From Baffinella frigidus (lineage: Eukaryota > Cryptophyceae > Cryptomonadales > Baffinellaceae), in the NCBI GenBank assembly GCA_026770585.1, contig MU646935.1, positions 31,209 to 43,992 of the forward strand: a stretch of DNA of 12,784 bases. The letters are read 5' to 3'. Made by a program: the position numbers and the translations under genes. This document shows, piece after piece, positions 6,701 through 10,296 of the stretch (its first letter is position 1; each line of letters starts with the position of its first letter). Below the pieces are notes generated by a model, which was given only the letters and a program-made list of their open reading frames with translations, was not told the origin of the DNA and did not search any database.

Positions 6701-9419
6701 TCCGGGTTTCGGGTTTATCTCAGAAAACGAGTTCTAAAACTCGTTTTCTTAAGTCAATCCCCCTACAATTTTGTCAACTTATGCGGAGAGTAAAGAATAA
6801 GTTGACGAATTTGTAGAGGAATTGACTTAAGAAAACGAGTTTTAGAACTCGTTTTCTGAGATAAGGGTGTGGGGTTTGGGGTTTGGGGTTTCTGGTTTCT
6901 GGTTTCGGGTTCCGGATTCCGGGTTTCGGGATCCGGGTTTCGGGCTTCGGGTTGCGGGTTCGGGTTTCAGTCTTGGACAGTTCCAGTCTTGCAACTGCAA
7001 TAGGCACCTGGATCCGGATTTCGGGTTTCGGGTTGGGGTTGAGGGATGAGGCTGTATGCTTTCAGGTTTCGGGGTTCGGGTTGGAGTTAGGGCTTCAGGT
7101 TTGAAGGTTCCGAGTTCCGGTTTTCGGATTTCGATTTTCGGGTTCCGGGTTCCGGGTCTCGGGGTTCGGGGTTCGGGGTTCGGCGTACGTGTGCACACGC
7201 TTGTCACCCTCGACGACGTGCTTACACAGCTTCCCGTGGTCCGCGTGACACTGCGGCACCACCACCTCCGCCGCCTCCTGTATTTCGGGTGCAGGGTTGA
7301 GGGTCTGCGAATTGCGCGGTGCAAAGACTTCTTATTTGCTGATTTTCGGGACCGTCTCCCGCACTCCAGCCCACTAATTAGCGCGATCAATTACTTGAGC
7401 GGCGTAGTTAAATCCGGGGCTCCCTGATGTACTTGGCTACAAGTTGGATCACCCCTATCAAAGTGGGACTGGTTTTGTTGTTTCTTCGGAGACCACATAG
7501 CGGGCTACGAAGGGATTTTCGGGCGCTGAGAGCCAGAGTTTCCGTTACCTTATCCGTAGGAAACCCCGTATGCCCCTACGGATTGCCTACCGTAGGGCCC
7601 TAGGTCTCATCGCTTAGGGGTTATTCAAAATCCCTTCGAAGTCCGCTGTGTGGTGAGATCGGCTGGGGCACCTTGGGCGCCATTCCGCAGTCGTGTTGGC
7701 GGACTATTTCAAAGTTGACATACTAGGTCCGTGGTACAAAGCCGTCAACTTTGTAGCGGAAAAGAGCCCGGTCTCACTAAATTGGTGAGACCAAATAGAC
7801 AGAGACAAGAGCTAGACCTTAAACGCGAGTCCGCTGTCGCGTTGGCTGGCTGTTCCCAAGGTAACATGCCGGTTGCGTGGTACACACCCGCCATCTTTGG
7901 AGCGGAAACAAGCATTTTCTGACCAAATTCGTGAGACCAGATAGACTGAGACGGGGCCAAAACCCACCCCCAGTAGGCCCGCCGTAGACGTTTGGATCAG
8001 CATTTTCTAGACTCGAGAGCAACAGAAAAAACGTACCTAGGACGCGAGCCCGCAGGCGTGTTGGAGCTTCTCCCACTTCTAATCTATTTTCTGGTCTCGA
8101 GAACCATAAAGAAGAAGAGACTTTTATTCAACTTATGACGACGGACCGTAAACGTAAGGCGTCCAGCAATAGACAAAACGTACCTTGGACTCGAGACCGC
8201 AGTCGTGTTGGAGCTTCTCCCACTTCTTGAAGACGCATTGCCGCAGGGCGCCCATGCCCGGGTTCACGTATCTGCACCCCCACCAGCGACGTTGTTCAGC
8301 AGCGACATTCTTAGGTTGACATGCTGGGTCCGTGGTGCAAATCCGTCAACTTTGGAGCACTGATGGACGACGCATTGGCGCAAGACCCCCATGCCTGGGT
8401 TCACATACCTGTTAAGGGTTTATAGTTTATGGTTTATGGTTTATGGTTTATGGTTTATGGTTTAGGGTTTAGGGTGTAGAATTTAGGTTATAGGTTTTAG
8501 GTTTTAGGGTTTAGGGTTTAGGGTAAGGGTCTAGGGTTTAGGGTTTAGGGTTTAGGGTGTAAGATGTAGGGTTTAGGTTTTAGGGTTTAGGATGTAGAGT
8601 TTAGGGTTTAGGGTTCAGGGTCTGGTGTTTAGTATTTAGTATTCAAGGTTTAGGGTTTAGGGTTTAGGGTTTAGGGTTTGGATTCACGTACCCACGAGGG
8701 TCAGAAGCGTTTGTTGCGGGACCCCCAATGATTGACTACTGCCAAGGCGCGTACTACACAGCAGGCTACGAAGGGATTTTCGGCCTGACTCGGGCCGACT
8801 TTCCGTTACCTTATCCATACGAACCCGCCTGTGTTCCTACGCTAAGCCTACCGTAGGGTCGTATGTCGTATCGCGTGTGGTTTATTCACGAAATTCCTTC
8901 GACGTCCCCTGTGTGGAAGGGCTTGTGGGAGGGAAGGCACCCGCAGTGCTTGAGCAGCGACACCGTGCAGTTCGAATCCACGCCCATCTGCTTGAACGTA
9001 TTCGGCAGCACCTCCCAGCCATGCGTCCCGACCTTTGCGAGCTTCTCCCAGCATTTTTCGCTCACCGAATCCTTGAGCTTCCGGAGGCAGATGAGCTGCA
9101 GCGACGAGTCCCCTGCGTCCTCCTTGCACAGCTCCGCCGCGTCTGGCTTGCACGCCGGTGGAGTGTGGTCTGGGGTGGTGCGCCGGCCTGTGCACATGCT
9201 CGTCATCAGCCGCCGCTTCGTGTAAAGGCAGTCCGTCATACGCTCGCTCCCGGGCTTCACGTCTCCGCAGTGCATCACAATATCCGCCCCGCAGTTCCAC
9301 AGGGTATGCGCATTGTTCCGGGTCGTCGGCTGGCGCGCCTGCGCGCTGCGCAACTGTGCACAGATGCTGAGCAGCAGAACCGCACAAGGCGGGAGGCAGC
9401 GCCGCCAGAGCCGCCTCAT
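649..9419 (-). CDS. Multi-exon gene: GLG1 cysteine-rich repeat protein with a C-terminal EF-hand pair (incomplete at 3' end)
   Basis: Gene model built from exons 8941-9419, 8184-8271, 7189-7277, 6395-6479, 5523-5648, 4338-4413, 3919-3980, 3566-3625, 2384-2557, 1882-1986, 1268-1343 and 649-741. The joined protein is about 504 residues and has no in-frame stop. Residues 1-28 look like a signal peptide. Six repeats follow with cysteines at 43/51/64/76, 90/98/111/123, 151/159/172/184, 199/207/220/240, 255/263/276/288 and 316/324/337/349. Five of the six have identical C-x7-C-x12-C-x11-C spacing, the pattern of the GLG1 cysteine-rich repeat of Golgi membrane glycoproteins. An Ala/Gly-rich linker (356-413) leads to EF-hand loops at 421-432 and 457-468, spaced exactly 36 residues. 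GLG1 proteins act in the Golgi or secretory lumen; calcium binding here is inferred. No transmembrane segment is visible yet, so the C-terminus lies outside the window. The GLG1 to EF-hand join (exon 8 to exon 9) rests on phase and on the absence of any stop or start between them. Two separate genes remain possible. Confidence 0.7.
742..1015. repeat. TTCAGGG / TTTCGGG / TTTAGGG array
   Basis: Successive blocks of different seven-base variants: about eleven TTCAGGG units, four TTTCGGG units (907-940), then TTTAGGG units. It lies between exon 12 and the 3' copy of EF-hand exon 11. The blocks imply local spreading of single variants. Confidence 0.85.
1023..1050 (-). pseudogene. 3' partial copy of EF-hand exon 11
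   Basis: ATGGATGAGTTCCACGCC followed by TTCTTCG|GTGACG, the end of exon 11 with a good donor, downstream of the intact exon. Confidence 0.7.
1081..1242 (-). mobile_element. MITE-like element, family A copy 1
   Basis: A 162-bp element with imperfect terminal inverted repeats of about 25 bp (CCACACAGCGGACTTCGAAG at the left, its diverged complement at the right end). The interior has CCTACGG / CCGTAGG palindromes. It carries no coding capacity and no clear target duplication. It is in opposite orientation to copies 2 and 3, and lies between the EF-hand 2 exon and that exon's 3' copy. Confidence 0.75.
1268..1343 (-). CDS. Exon 11: EF-hand 2
   Basis: The acceptor is TTTTGCAG|ATG and the donor is TTCG|GTCACG, 25 codons plus one base. 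The loop DADKSGTLSAEE has Asp 1 and 3, Ser 5 and 9, Gly 6 and Glu 12, a functional EF-hand pattern. Joined to exon 10 the two loops start exactly 36 residues apart, the standard spacing of an EF-hand pair, which supports the splice. The ATG at the exon start is probably an internal methionine, because partial copies have GTA or GTG there. Confidence 0.8.
1452..1497 (-). pseudogene. 5' partial copy of EF-hand exon 11, first
   Basis: CGCAG|GTACGG, then Arg-Lys-Ile-Phe and the first eight loop residues. The rest of the loop and the donor are lost. Confidence 0.78.
1579..1614 (-). pseudogene. 5' partial copy of EF-hand exon 11, second
   Basis: AAAG|GTGTGG, then codons like the start of exon 11 with a TAG; strongly decayed. 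Confidence 0.6.
1740..1790 (-). pseudogene. 3' partial copy of EF-hand exon 10
   Basis: The last 16 codons of exon 10 unchanged in protein, with GAG|GTGTGT donor. The calcium loop is absent. Confidence 0.78.
1882..1986 (-). CDS. Exon 10: EF-hand 1
   Basis: The acceptor is AATCCAG|GAA and the donor is GAG|GTCCGT, 35 codons, phase 0 to 0. It holds a textbook calcium-binding loop DLDGDGFLDERE: Asp at positions 1, 3, 5 and 9, Gly at 6 and Glu at 12. Hydrophobic helix residues flank the loop. Partial copies lie on both sides (2065-2136, with stops; 1740-1790, 3' part only). Confidence 0.8.
2065..2136 (-). pseudogene. 5' partial copy of EF-hand exon 10
   Basis: GCGCAG|GAG and the first 24 or so codons of exon 10. 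Position 7 of the EF loop is a TAG stop and a TAA follows. The donor half is missing. Confidence 0.8.
2185..2262. repeat. Inverted duplication, arm B
   Basis: The reverse complement of arm A at 119-192, with a few differences. Its end carries CCCTACACCCTAAA units in the orientation opposite to the rest of the minus-strand gene. Confidence 0.85.
2384..2557 (-). CDS. Exon 9: Ala/Gly-rich linker leading into the EF-hand pair
   Basis: The acceptor is TCGCAG|GTT; 58 codons are open, phase 0 to 0. The middle is low-complexity (Gly, Ala, Ser, Asp), as in a flexible linker. The last 12 residues (Leu-Ser-Glu-Ala-Glu...) look like the start of an EF-hand helix that exon 10 continues. The donor is CAG|GCACCC, a GC donor. 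Phase fits both exon 8 and exon 10. Whether exon 9 really follows exon 8 is inferred. Confidence 0.55.
2647..2714. mobile_element. Short palindromic element
   Basis: A 68-bp inverted repeat: TTCGTGCTAT pairs with ATAGCACGAA, and the inner GGTGAA pairs with TTCACC. It lies between exon 9 and the exon 9 copy, and could fold as a hairpin. Confidence 0.55.
2733..2789 (-). pseudogene. 5' partial copy of exon 9
   Basis: CGCAG|GTCGTGCC, then codons like the start of exon 9 (Val-Val-Pro-x-His), with stops at the sixth codon following and later. It is upstream of the intact exon. Confidence 0.6.
2817..2975. mobile_element. Palindromic MITE-like element
   Basis: About 159 bp with terminal inverted repeats of about 60 bp (AAACTCTTGGAAAGTTCGGT at the left). 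The inner CCTACCGTAGG motif recalls family A, so the two families may be related. Confidence 0.7.
3016..3105 (-). pseudogene. Displaced copy of exon 12
   Basis: Matches exon 12 (Pro-Pro, Glu-rich, Gly-Asp, Lys-Ala-x-Arg-x-Phe, Arg-x-Glu-Ser) and stays open, but it lies between exons 8 and 9 and has no AG acceptor at the right place. It could be the end of an older tandem gene copy. Confidence 0.55.
3125..3236. repeat. Inverted duplication of CCCGAAA array, arm 1
   Basis: CCCGAAA units followed by CACGAAACAC-type sequence, matching the reverse complement of about 3701-3800. This is the longest C-rich block on the plus strand within the minus-strand gene. Confidence 0.8.
3296..3560. repeat. 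TTTAGGG / GCTTAGG array in intron after exon 8
   Basis: TTTAGGG, TTTGGGG and GCTTAGGG units, with a 3' partial copy of exon 8 embedded at 3326-3346. A higher-order duplication is visible at about 3380-3480 (two similar stretches containing ATGCAGGGCTTAGGG). Confidence 0.8.
3326..3346 (-). pseudogene. 3' partial copy of exon 8
   Basis: CAAGTCCCGCGGGGGCAG|GTCAGCC is identical to the end of exon 8, including the donor and seven intron bases. Confidence 0.75.
3566..3625 (-). CDS. GLG1-like gene, exon 8: second half of repeat 6
   Basis: The acceptor is AATCCAG|GAG and the donor is CAG|GTCAGC, phase 0 to 0, 20 codons. C337 and C349 complete repeat 6 at the exact standard spacing, and the region between reads like the family (Cys-Leu, a basic-rich helix, then Leu-Ser-Pro-Asp-Cys). 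This is the last cysteine repeat found. A 3' partial copy with the same donor lies at 3326-3346. Confidence 0.78.
3640..3918. repeat. TTTAGGG then TTTCGGG / TTTCGTG array in intron between exons 7 and 8
   Basis: It starts as TTTAGGG and TTTGGGG and becomes TTTCGTG and TTTCGGG. The part at about 3701-3800 is the inverted partner of 3125-3236. It accounts for the whole intron of the GA-donor exon 7. Confidence 0.8.
3919..3980 (-). CDS. GLG1-like gene, exon 7: first half of repeat 6, with a GA donor
   Basis: The acceptor is AAACCAG|GC. Two bases complete a glycine codon and 20 codons follow, with C316 and C324 and an Asp-Ile pair between them. The exon must end at CAG, because exon 8 restores the 13-residue cysteine step, but the next bases are GAAACC, so the donor would be GA. 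The same eight bases, ATCCAGGA, straddle both ends of this intron. Confidence 0.72.
3981..4140. repeat. TTTGGGG / TGTGGGG array
   Basis: About six perfect TTTGGGG units followed by four TGTGGGG units, then decayed TTTAGGG. It directly abuts the acceptor of exon 7 on the minus strand (CCCCAAACCAG|). Confidence 0.8.
4142..4166 (-). pseudogene. 3' partial copy of exon 6, first
   Basis: CCACACCGGCGCCTCCGC followed by ATAG|GTAACC, the end of exon 6 with a stronger donor than the intact exon. Confidence 0.7.
4236..4265 (-). pseudogene. 3' partial copy of exon 6, second
   Basis: CTCCACACCGGCGCCTCCG followed by ATAG|GTAAAC, the last third of exon 6 with its donor. Confidence 0.7.
4338..4413 (-). 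CDS. GLG1-like gene, exon 6: spacer before repeat 6
   Basis: The acceptor is CTTGCAG|ACG and the donor is GTAG|GTCAAC, 25 codons plus one base. It contains no cysteine and bridges repeats 5 and 6, the length expected for the inter-repeat helix. Conservation of its edges in partial copies supports the exon boundaries: two 5' copies at 4530 and 4651 keep the acceptor, and two 3' copies at 4142 and 4236 keep ATAG|GTAA donors. Confidence 0.7.
4530..4551 (-). pseudogene. 5' partial copy of exon 6, first
   Basis: GCGCAG|ACGCG, then Thr-Arg-Pro-Phe-Val-Leu-Ala, the first seven residues of exon 6; then TTATTC and unrelated sequence. Confidence 0.7.
4651..4672 (-). pseudogene. 5' partial copy of exon 6, second
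   Basis: GCGCAG|ACGCG, then the same seven residues, then a TAA stop. Confidence 0.7.
4790..4990. other. Intron stretch without recognised features
   Basis: AT-richer unique sequence. ATTAGCGC-ATCAATTA at 4785-4802 recurs diverged at 7376-7393, and AACGTCAACG...CCAATTTTT at 4885-4908 recurs at 5280-5303 next to the other 3' copy of exon 5. No open frame fits the gene. Confidence 0.5.
4994..5043 (-). pseudogene. 3' partial copy of exon 5, second
   Basis: The last 16 codons of exon 5 with the CGG|GTGCGT donor. The 5' part of the exon is absent. Confidence 0.75.
5045..5330. other. Intron stretch without recognised genes
   Basis: Unique sequence between the two 3' copies of exon 5. The only structure I see is a GTTCAACGTTGACGG...CGTCAACGTTGACC inverted repeat at 5252-5297. 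An open frame on the plus strand (4969-5244) shows no coding signature. Confidence 0.45.
5332..5436 (-). pseudogene. 3' partial copy of exon 5, first
   Basis: The last 25 codons match exon 5 closely and keep Cys-Leu-His-Ala-Gln-Glu-His-Glu-Leu-Ala and the GTGCGT donor. The codon before GAG is TAG instead of AAG, and sequence upstream is degraded. Confidence 0.75.
5523..5648 (-). CDS. GLG1-like gene, exon 5: complete repeat 5
   Basis: The acceptor is TTCACAG|GAG and the donor is CGG|GTGCGT, phase 0 to 0, 42 codons. It holds a whole repeat: C255, C263, C276 and C288 at the standard spacing, including an Ala-Asp-Asp-Val stretch between the first two. Reading past the donor gives a stop two codons later (GTG CGT TGA). 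The same GTGCGT followed by TGA or TAA recurs in the downstream partial copies, so I read it as a conserved donor; a terminal exon is the less likely alternative because repeat 6 follows in phase. Confidence 0.8.
5692..5727 (-). pseudogene. 5' partial copy of exon 5, first
   Basis: Acceptor CAG|GAG and twelve codons identical in protein to exon 5 (through Ala-Asp-Asp-Val), then unrelated sequence with a stop. Confidence 0.75.
5808..5836 (-). pseudogene. 5' partial copy of exon 5, second
   Basis: GAGGAGCC, then CTGTGCGCGGACGACGT as in exon 5; an internal TAA has arisen from the Gly-Leu region. Confidence 0.6.
5900..5976. repeat. Four irregular GAGGAGCCGAGATAA units
   Basis: Imperfect 15-20 bp tandem units (AAGCCGAGATAA, GAGGAGCCGAGATAAG, GAGGAGCCGAAATAAC, GAGGAGCCTAAATAAAG), lying just before exon 4 copy a. 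Confidence 0.75.
5982..6066 (-). CDS. Exon 4 copy a: full-length, open, with GC donor and TG acceptor
   Basis: The third 85-nt copy starts 207 bp from copy b. All 28 codons are open and nearly identical in sequence to the best copy. The donor is CAG|GCATTT and the acceptor dinucleotide is TG. Intact coding with altered splice sites means either young duplicates or tolerated non-canonical splicing; the sequence alone cannot decide. Confidence 0.4.
6189..6273 (-). CDS. Exon 4 copy b: full-length, open, but with non-canonical splice sites
   Basis: This is the same 85-nt length and phase as the best copy, and all 28 codons are open. Several substitutions (for example Ser to Cys in the insertion and Arg to Lys after the first Cys) distinguish it. 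The donor is CAG|GCATGT (a GC donor) and the base pair before the exon is TG instead of AG. It may be an alternative exon, or a recent copy losing its acceptor. Its start lies 206 bp from that of the best copy. Confidence 0.4.
6395..6479 (-). CDS. GLG1-like gene, exon 4 (best copy of a tandem exon array): second half of repeat 4
   Basis: This 85-nt exon has acceptor AACCAG|G and donor CAG|GTATGT. The first base completes a threonine codon with exon 3 and 28 codons follow. C220 falls 13 residues after C207, as expected. The next cysteine, C240, is 20 residues further on instead of 12, so repeat 4 has an eight-residue insertion. Of five related copies in 5982-7007, this one alone has both a canonical acceptor and a GT donor, so I take it as the working exon. 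Confidence 0.75.
6636..6695 (-). pseudogene. 5' partial copy of exon 4 (copy d)
   Basis: Acceptor ATCCAG|G, then about 20 codons close to exon 4 before TTTCAGG-type repeat takes over; no donor. It starts 216 bp from the best copy. A further fragment of the middle of the exon lies at about 6535-6565. Confidence 0.75.
6716..6863. mobile_element. Near-perfect palindromic MITE with TA target duplication
   Basis: The 144-bp element 6718-6861 starts TCTCAG and ends CTGAGA, and is flanked by TA on both sides (6716-6717 and 6862-6863). The arms, about 60 bp each, pair almost completely; the arm itself contains a smaller palindrome (GAAAACGAGTTCTAAAACTC). TA duplications are typical of Tc1/mariner-type elements. 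It sits inside the exon 4 array, between the fragment at 7007 and the copy at 6695. Confidence 0.75.
6864..7188. repeat. TTTCGGG-type repeats with embedded exon 4 fragment
   Basis: TTTGGGG, TTTCGGG and GTTCGGG units with a 5' fragment of exon 4 at 6978-7007. They fill intron 3 and run up to the donor of exon 3. Confidence 0.75.
6978..7007 (-). pseudogene. 5' partial copy of exon 4 (copy e)
   Basis: Acceptor ATCCAG|G, then Cys-Leu-x-Gln-x-Gln-Asp, after which it diverges. It is the most decayed copy of the array. Confidence 0.6.
7189..7277 (-). CDS. GLG1-like gene, exon 3: first half of repeat 4
   Basis: The acceptor is AATACAG|GAG and the donor is CACAC|GTACG (phase 0 to phase 2), giving 29 codons plus two bases. 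It carries C199 and C207 eight apart, then a Gly-Asp-Lys-Arg-Val segment, matching the C..D...LC..V..G..RV..C layout of the GLG1 repeat. The fourth repeat therefore starts here. The repeat is completed by exon 4. Downstream, between 7021 and 7188, lies TTTCGGG-type repeat DNA. Confidence 0.78.
7390..7492. other. Intron 2 stretch without recognised features
   Basis: Unique sequence between exon 3 and the MITE-like element at 7493. Nothing coding or repetitive is seen except the ATTAGCGC motif mentioned for 4785. Confidence 0.4.
7493..7653 (+). mobile_element. MITE-like element, family A copy 2
   Basis: 161 bp with the same ends (GGCTACGAAGGGATT and AATCCCTTCGAAGTCC) and interior motifs CCGTTACCTTATCC and CCTACCGTAGGG. 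It is located in intron 2 of the GLG1-like gene next to a 3' copy of exon 2. Confidence 0.75.
7672..7699 (-). pseudogene. 3' partial copy of exon 2, third
   Basis: CCAACACGACTGCGG, then changed bases and AAG|GTG. Only the 3' end of exon 2 is recognisable. Confidence 0.5.
7711..7752. repeat. Short element with GTTGAC/GTCAAC ends, copy 1
   Basis: About 42 bp, starting AAAGTTGACATACTAGGTCC and ending GCCGTCAACTTT, so the ends are inverted repeats. A similar element is at 8314-8351. Both copies lie next to partial copies of exon 2. Confidence 0.6.
7757..7955. repeat. Direct duplication with GGTCTCAC / GTGAGACC hairpin
   Basis: AGCGGAAA...GTGAGACCAAATAGAC at 7757-7806 recurs diverged at 7899-7952. 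The first copy contains a perfect 8-bp stem (7770-7777 with 7785-7792). The unit includes a decayed 3' copy of exon 2 between them. Confidence 0.6.
7818..7845 (-). pseudogene. 3' partial copy of exon 2, second, more decayed
   Basis: CAACGCGACAGCGGACTC followed by AAG|GTCT matches the end of exon 2 with several changes, including loss of the cysteine codon. Confidence 0.5.
8037..8080 (-). pseudogene. 3' partial copy of exon 2, first
   Basis: Matches the last third of exon 2 (Lys-Trp-Glu-Lys-Leu-Gln-His then Cys-Gly) with the last AAG codon changed to TAG, and a retained GTACGTTTT donor. Confidence 0.75.
8184..8271 (-). CDS. GLG1-like gene, exon 2: second half of repeat 3
   Basis: The acceptor is GTGCAG|A and the donor is AAG|GTACGT. 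The first base completes a glycine codon with exon 1, and 29 codons follow. The splice places cysteines at 172 and 184, exactly 13 and 12 residues after their predecessors, as in repeats 1 and 2, which is strong support for the join. The exon has no ATG-started frame. A 5' partial copy lies upstream (8362-8408) and three decayed 3' partial copies lie downstream (8037, 7818 and 7672). Confidence 0.8.
8314..8351. repeat. Short element with GTTGAC/GTCAAC ends, copy 2
   Basis: The same order of motifs as the copy at 7711 (GTTGACATGCTGGGTCCGTGG, then CCGTCAACTTTGGAGC without the arm's first bases). It follows the truncated 5' copy of exon 2. Confidence 0.6.
8362..8408 (-). pseudogene. 5' partial copy of exon 2 (keeps the acceptor)
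   Basis: TTAACAG|G, then codons reading Tyr-Val-Asn-Pro-Gly-Met-Gly with Leu-Arg-Gln-Cys-Val, the same as exon 2. It then departs from it and has no donor. The acceptor phase is the same as exon 2. Confidence 0.75.
8411..8690. repeat. TTTATGG then TTTAGGG array in intron 1 of the GLG1-like gene
   Basis: Several perfect TTTATGG units followed by TTTAGGG and variants. On the minus strand it abuts the acceptor of the 5' partial copy of exon 2 (CTTAACAG|). Confidence 0.85.
8755..8916 (+). mobile_element. MITE-like element, family A copy 3
   Basis: 162 bp in the same orientation as copy 2, more diverged at its right end. It begins 24 bp inside intron 1 of the GLG1-like gene, and extends an open frame there that could mislead gene prediction. 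Confidence 0.72.
8941..9419 (-). CDS. GLG1-like gene, exon 1: start codon, signal peptide, repeats 1, 2 and half of 3
   Basis: Encodes 159 codons plus two bases. The ATG at 9419 is the first in its frame, with a TGA directly before it. Residues 1-28 have an arginine-rich start, a hydrophobic core and an AQA site typical of a cleaved signal peptide. Cysteines 43, 51, 64, 76 and 90, 98, 111, 123 give two complete GLG1 repeats with the same spacing. Repeat 3 starts at C151 and C159 and is cut by the intron. The donor is TGCGG|GTGCC (phase 2). The frame stays open for 17 more codons, but these do not fit the repeat, and a MITE-like element begins 24 bp beyond the donor. Confidence 0.85.
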
Positions 9420-9723
9420 TCACACGGTGAGATGTCCCTGCAGTGATCACTCGATGGCTGCCGTGAAGAGCCGAGGTTGGCTGCAAACAAGGCACGGCTG
9501 ATGGGGGGGTATTCTAAAGTCAATTTTCACAGGTTATTCAGAAGAGCTGGGCGATTATCGTCCAAAAGTGGACAAACGGCTCAAATAACAAATCAATGGC
9601 TCCAAGAACGAACCTGGAATGCCCCCCCAGATCAGATCTGGAAGAGCTGCTGACACGGCTGTCTCCTCTCGTACGGTACTTGCTGGCGGCCTCTTCTCGT
9701 AGGGGAGCGCCCCAGCCCGCAGC
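9420..9723. promoter_or_regulatory. Divergent intergenic spacer, probable bidirectional promoter region
   Basis: This 304-bp stretch separates the start codons of two genes transcribed away from each other. It contains no telomere-like repeat, MITE or exon copy, unlike nearly all other non-coding DNA here. I see no convincing TATA box; the AT-richest part is about 9510-9600. It must hold both 5' UTRs, so the promoter role is inferred from position. Confidence 0.45.
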
Positions 9724-10296
9724 ATGGAGTCTCCCAGCGGCGCCGCACGGCGGGGAGCGTCTTCGGACGAAGAAAGTCAGGATGAGACGGTCTCAGCTCG
9801 GGATGCTTTGCGGGAGATGAAGGATCTGTTGGTTTCTCTCGGGGAGACCGAAACGAGCGACCCCCGAGCCACCTTCCCGCTAGTGCGGCAGATCGTTACC
9901 ATTGCGGAGCGACGGGATGCCGTTGGGCCCGGGATGCCTTCCGAGCTGTCGCTGCTCCTGCTGGACTGGATGCCGGTGCTGTTCCGCGCGTCTCGAGAGA
10001 CAAATAGCACGGTGCTCCAGAACGGTATATGCCGCGTGATCTGCCTCGTGGTGCAGCGCCCGACGAACGTCCCGCGGATGCTCGCCGCAGGCGTGCTCGA
10101 ACTCGTGCAGCCGTTCCTCACCGGGCCGCACCACGAACTGCGATGCAAGGCGCTCAAGTGCCTCGGCGACCTCGGGTTCGCCGACGAGGGCTGCTCGGCG
10201 ATGGTGCAGACCGGGGGGCAGAGCGGGACTGTGCAGGCAATAATCTCGTGCGTCGCGAACTGCAAGCGCGAGGAGGCGCGCTGCGCGGCGCTCGAG
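9724..10296 (+). CDS. ARM-like gene, exon 1 (start codon)
   Basis: It has 191 codons. The ATG at 9724 is the first in frame, with a TAG at 9700. The exon carries the acidic N-terminus and four or so helical repeats. Coding must stop at CTCGAG, where CCCTAAA repeats begin; the donor is GAG|GCCCTA, a GC donor. Reading on into the repeat gives a spurious Leu-Asn-Pro tail. Confidence 0.82.

Noticed and set aside
6842-7390. A 182-codon minus-strand open frame
   Set aside because: Most of it is Pro-Lys-Pro-Glu repeat translation of the array. The part overlapping 7189-7277 is in the wrong frame relative to the real GLG1 exon.
8877-9446. Plus-strand 189-codon open frame
   Set aside because: It is opposite GLG1-like exon 1, which has a signal peptide and regular cysteine motifs; the plus-strand frame has none.
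8848-9495. Minus-strand 215-codon frame starting at 9495
   Set aside because: It is longer than the exon 1 frame but in another phase, lacks the cysteine periodicity and does not join to exon 2.
9596-9820. An upstream start for the ARM-like gene at 9596
   Set aside because: That frame differs from the ARM frame and ends at 9820; the ARM frame has a TAG at 9700, so 9724 is its first ATG.
9777-10265. Minus-strand open frame over ARM-like exon 1
   Set aside because: It is a GC-rich shadow; the plus-strand frame continues in phase through six more exons.
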